A stretch of 64,000 nt of DNA. Origin: an uncultured Negativicutes bacterium (lineage in GTDB: Bacteria; Bacillota; Negativicutes; Veillonellales; Megasphaeraceae). The position numbers and the translations under genes are program-made. This document shows positions 61,892-64,000 of the stretch, piece by piece (the stretch's first letter is position 1; every line of letters begins with the position of its first letter). The DNA lies in NCBI GenBank assembly GCA_900752195.1, contig CAADUJ010000007.1, positions 248,001 to 312,000 on the forward strand, written 5' to 3'. The notes below the pieces were generated by a model that saw nothing but the letters and a program-made list of their open reading frames with translations, was not told the DNA's origin and did no database searches.

Positions 61892-62776
61892 ATGAAGTAT
61901 ATTCGTGCCCGGGTTCCCGGATCTTGTGGAGAATGGATTCAAGGCCGCAAGGATGGAAAGACATTTCTCCTGACTTGTCCAATAGGGCTCTATGTAACGG
62001 CTGAACTGACTCCGGTAAGGTGTGAGCGAGAAAAATCCAAACTTCCCCCAAAAGCGACAGCCGCATTGGAGTCATTATGTACGTATGCACAGGTTTCAGC
62101 ATTTCCGTATGATATTACCTTATCGTCAGATATTCCCATAGGCAAAGGCATGGCGTCGAGTACGGCTGATTGCATAGCTGTTGTTTCTTGCGCCGCAAGG
62201 GCGTTAGGACTTTCTCTTTCCCCAAGGAAACTGGGGCAGCTTGTCGCCTCTGTTGATCCTGTTGATGGCGTATACCTTCCGGGATTCGCCCTGATCGAAC
62301 CGGCGACGGGGTATCTGTATGATACGTTTTCTCCGATTCCGCATGGCTATATTGCTGTCCTTGATAGTGGTGGCGTTATCGATACGGCGGGGCTTTATGA
62401 AAAAAGTGAATTATATCGAGTAGACTATACTCGTGAAGCCGTTAAGGCTTTAGAACAAGTGCAGGGCAACTTTTCCTTATCTTCATTAGGAAAAGGGGCC
62501 ATCATGAGCGCTATTGCCAATCAGCAATATGTACCGAAACCAAGACTCGAAGAACTCATTGAGGAATGTCTTCTTGCAGGTGCAGTTGGCGTCGTGGCAG
62601 CCCATAGTGGTACGGTATGCGGCGTTGTCCTGGATGGAAGTGAAGGACTTCATTCAGAACAGAAAATGGCAAGGCTCATACAAGCATTTCCAGAGTATGA
62701 GTTATTGGGGATAGTTCCTATTGTCAGTGGATCCATAGAAATGGAAGAAGGTGAGAAGCAGGGTGAAACGATTTGA
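61892..62776 (+). CDS. pduX: L-threonine kinase PduX
   Basis: PduX phosphorylates L-threonine on the side chain to provide O-phosphothreonine for CobD. The 294-residue GHMP-kinase protein starts RARVPGSCGEWIQG and carries the ATP loop PIGKGMASSTAD near residues 86-97. The C-terminal GHMP part contains the GAVGVVAAHSGT loop. Genomic position between cbiB and cobD confirms the role over other GHMP kinases. It lies nine bases after cbiB. Confidence 0.9.
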   Translation: MKYIRARVPGSCGEWIQGRKDGKTFLLTCPIGLYVTAELTPVRCEREKSKLPPKATAALESLCTYAQVSAFPYDITLSSDIPIGKGMASSTADCIAVVSCAARALGLSLSPRKLGQLVASVDPVDGVYLPGFALIEPATGYLYDTFSPIPHGYIAVLDSGGVIDTAGLYEKSELYRVDYTREAVKALEQVQGNFSLSSLGKGAIMSAIANQQYVPKPRLEELIEECLLAGAVGVVAAHSGTVCGVVLDGSEGLHSEQKMARLIQAFPEYELLGIVPIVSGSIEMEEGEKQGETI

Positions 62777-63821
62777 ACATGGTGGTAATGTATATAAAGA
62801 CGAAAAAACGTATATAGACTATAGTGCCAATATTAATCCTCTTGGGTATAGCCAATCCGTTTATAAGGCTATAGAAGAGGCCATTCCTTCTATTATTCAT
62901 TATCCGGATCCGCAAGGGCGTCTGTTAAAAAAGGAACTGGCTGCACACTATGGCATAGAGACTGATTCTGTTATATTGGGTAATGGTGCAGCAGAATTAT
63001 TGTACCTGTTTTTCTATTGGATGCGTCCGGAACGCGTTATCATACCTGTTCCGTCCTTTAGTGAATATGAGCGCTCAGCGCTGGCAGCAGGGTGTCAACT
63101 GTCGTATTATACCCTTTCAGAAGAATCGGGGTTCACAATCAATTGGCAGGACCTTGCAAGAAAAGGAGCTGATGCGGATTGTATCGTTCTGGGGAATCCT
63201 AATAATCCTACGACTCATCTGTACACTGCAAAGGTGCTGGAACCGTTTCTTGAATCGTGTAAGGCATCACAAACGGCTGTTATTGTAGATGAATCGTTTT
63301 TAGATTTTTGTTCCCAGTATGAAACGTATACAGTACAGAATATGGCAGCCCATATGTCAAACGTCTTGGTTATCCATTCATTGACTAAGTTCTATGCGAT
63401 TCCGGGACTCCGATTAGGGTTTGGTGTGGCTCATCCCGATGTAGTACGGGCCATGGAAGAAAAAACAGATGTATGGCATGTCAATACGTTAGCTCAAGTG
63501 GCAGGCATAGCCGGCTTACGAGATATAGCCTATCAGGAACGAACCCGCCAGTATGTTGCTACAGAAGGAGAACGCTTATGCAGGGAATTACAGCGTATTC
63601 CGTATGTTTCTAACATTAGGAGAACTGTTAATTTTATTTTTTTTAGTCTGGAAAACGCTGGTATGACGGCGACAGATTTCTATTATAAGATGAAGGAGAA
63701 GGGGATACTCGTACGCGATTGTAGCAATTATCCCGGTTTATCACCTTTTTATGTGCGTATTGCCGTAGGTTCCAAAAAAAATAATGTTAACCTTGTCAAC
63801 ATAATGAAAAATATCATATGA
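62763..63821 (+). CDS. cobD: Threonine-phosphate decarboxylase CobD
   Basis: CobD decarboxylates L-threonine O-3-phosphate to (R)-1-amino-2-propanol O-2-phosphate. The PLP enzyme of about 352 residues has the aspartate-aminotransferase fold. It opens HGGNVY and ANINPLGYS, has the cofactor-binding LGNGAAELLYLFF and the NPNNPTTHL motif, and carries the PLP lysine in HSLTKFYAIPGLRLGF at about residue 209. The start overlaps the end of pduX; AAGGTGA eight bases before GTG 62763 supports that start over GTG 62751. It is the last gene of the operon. Confidence 0.92.
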   Translation: MKRFEHGGNVYKDEKTYIDYSANINPLGYSQSVYKAIEEAIPSIIHYPDPQGRLLKKELAAHYGIETDSVILGNGAAELLYLFFYWMRPERVIIPVPSFSEYERSALAAGCQLSYYTLSEESGFTINWQDLARKGADADCIVLGNPNNPTTHLYTAKVLEPFLESCKASQTAVIVDESFLDFCSQYETYTVQNMAAHMSNVLVIHSLTKFYAIPGLRLGFGVAHPDVVRAMEEKTDVWHVNTLAQVAGIAGLRDIAYQERTRQYVATEGERLCRELQRIPYVSNIRRTVNFIFFSLENAGMTATDFYYKMKEKGILVRDCSNYPGLSPFYVRIAVGSKKNNVNLVNIMKNII

Positions 63822-63835
63822 ATGTTAATTATTTA

Positions 63836-63870
63836 AAGAAGTAAGGCTGTAAATCTTACTTCTTTTTTAT
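63836..63870 (+). terminator. Terminator of the cobalamin operon
   Basis: A perfect 10-bp stem AAGAAGTAAG / CTTACTTCTT with a 9-base loop, then TTTTTT. Confidence 0.85.
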
Positions 63871-63907
63871 TATTTTCATGATAAATGTGAAAGTAATCAC
63901 TGTTTTA

Positions 63908-63951
63908 TTAAAATAAAATTAAAATAAGGTTAAAATATGGTTAAAATTTGC
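63908..63951. repeat. Four 11-bp direct repeats at the window end
   Basis: Units beginning TTAAAAT occur at 63908, 63919, 63930 and 63941 with exactly 11-bp spacing (tails AAAA, AAGG, ATGG, TTGC after TTAAAAT). They lie after the cobD terminator and probably upstream of a gene beyond the window. The form resembles PhoP boxes, but the region is AT-rich. Confidence 0.5.
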
Positions 63952-64000
63952 GATAATTAAATTAAAAGGTGGATATTATTAAAATTTTATGGTAAAATTT

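Noticed and set aside
1..64000. CRISPR array, prophage or insertion sequence
   Set aside because: No regularly spaced direct repeats of the right size, no cas, integrase, transposase or phage structural genes were seen.

Overview
The window looks like chromosomal DNA of a diderm member of the Firmicutes, most likely Negativicutes (Veillonellales) and perhaps Megasphaera. This is an inference from gene content. Firmicute features are a T-box leader, a GAAC-N4-GTTC LexA box, YolD beside a Y-family polymerase, and the mfd / SpoVB-like / YabN-type / HU gene order. Outer-membrane features are a 1230-residue autotransporter with a C-terminal barrel and a Kdo/WaaP-type sugar-kinase homologue. A LarA lactate racemase and an ETF of the two-FAD type fit an anaerobic lactate and fatty-acid fermenter. 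No phage, plasmid, insertion sequence or CRISPR array was seen.

Layout. 1-2085: end of an arsenic operon (arsA C-terminal part, then an ACR3-type arsenite permease whose natural frame carries an early stop). 2277-4019: MFS efflux protein and GNAT acetyltransferase. 4133-5416: larA. 5712-9404: autotransporter. 9752-12592: trmK, NIF3-like protein, thiE, glutaredoxin. 12675-13577 (minus): FAH-family hydrolase. 13794-17237: glnS, a structured intergenic region, DUF4321, maf, radC. 17477-19279: etfBA. 19276-20872 (minus): SOS-type Y-family polymerase and YolD. 21030-24977 (minus): SpoVB-like flippase, nadE, FlK-like thioesterase. 25167-30950: trkA followed by three trkH-type genes. 31105-37837: mfd, SpoVB-like flippase, YabN-type MazG fusion, HU. 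37981-42612: envelope and housekeeping genes (MGDG-synthase-type glycosyltransferase, divergent polysaccharide deacetylase, SDR, DUF697, DUF1232). 42750-45567: thioesterase, unknown membrane protein, CofE-like ligase, rdgB, phosphodiesterase. 45663-45909: tRNA-Pro, tRNA-Gly and tRNA-Arg. 46078-49922: pyrK, pyrD, M50 protease, secreted unknown, htpX. 50033-56391: mostly minus-strand genes including a dehydroquinase-like protein without the catalytic lysine, an iron alcohol dehydrogenase, rarD, a kinase-like protein and a CAU tRNA. 56702-59212: secreted amidase, then an MFS carrier behind a T-box. 59421-63821: cobQ-cbiB-pduX-cobD, which make cobyric acid and the aminopropanol-phosphate linker and join them.

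The strongest items for a second look are the T-box-controlled MFS carrier, the nonsense codon in the arsenite permease, the triplicated trkH genes behind one trkA, the dehydroquinase-like protein with Lys replaced by His, two 11-bp-period direct-repeat arrays that resemble PhoP boxes, an inverted repeat touching the pyrK ribosome binding site, and the switch-like RNA structure after glnS. I did not find one clearly new multi-gene system.
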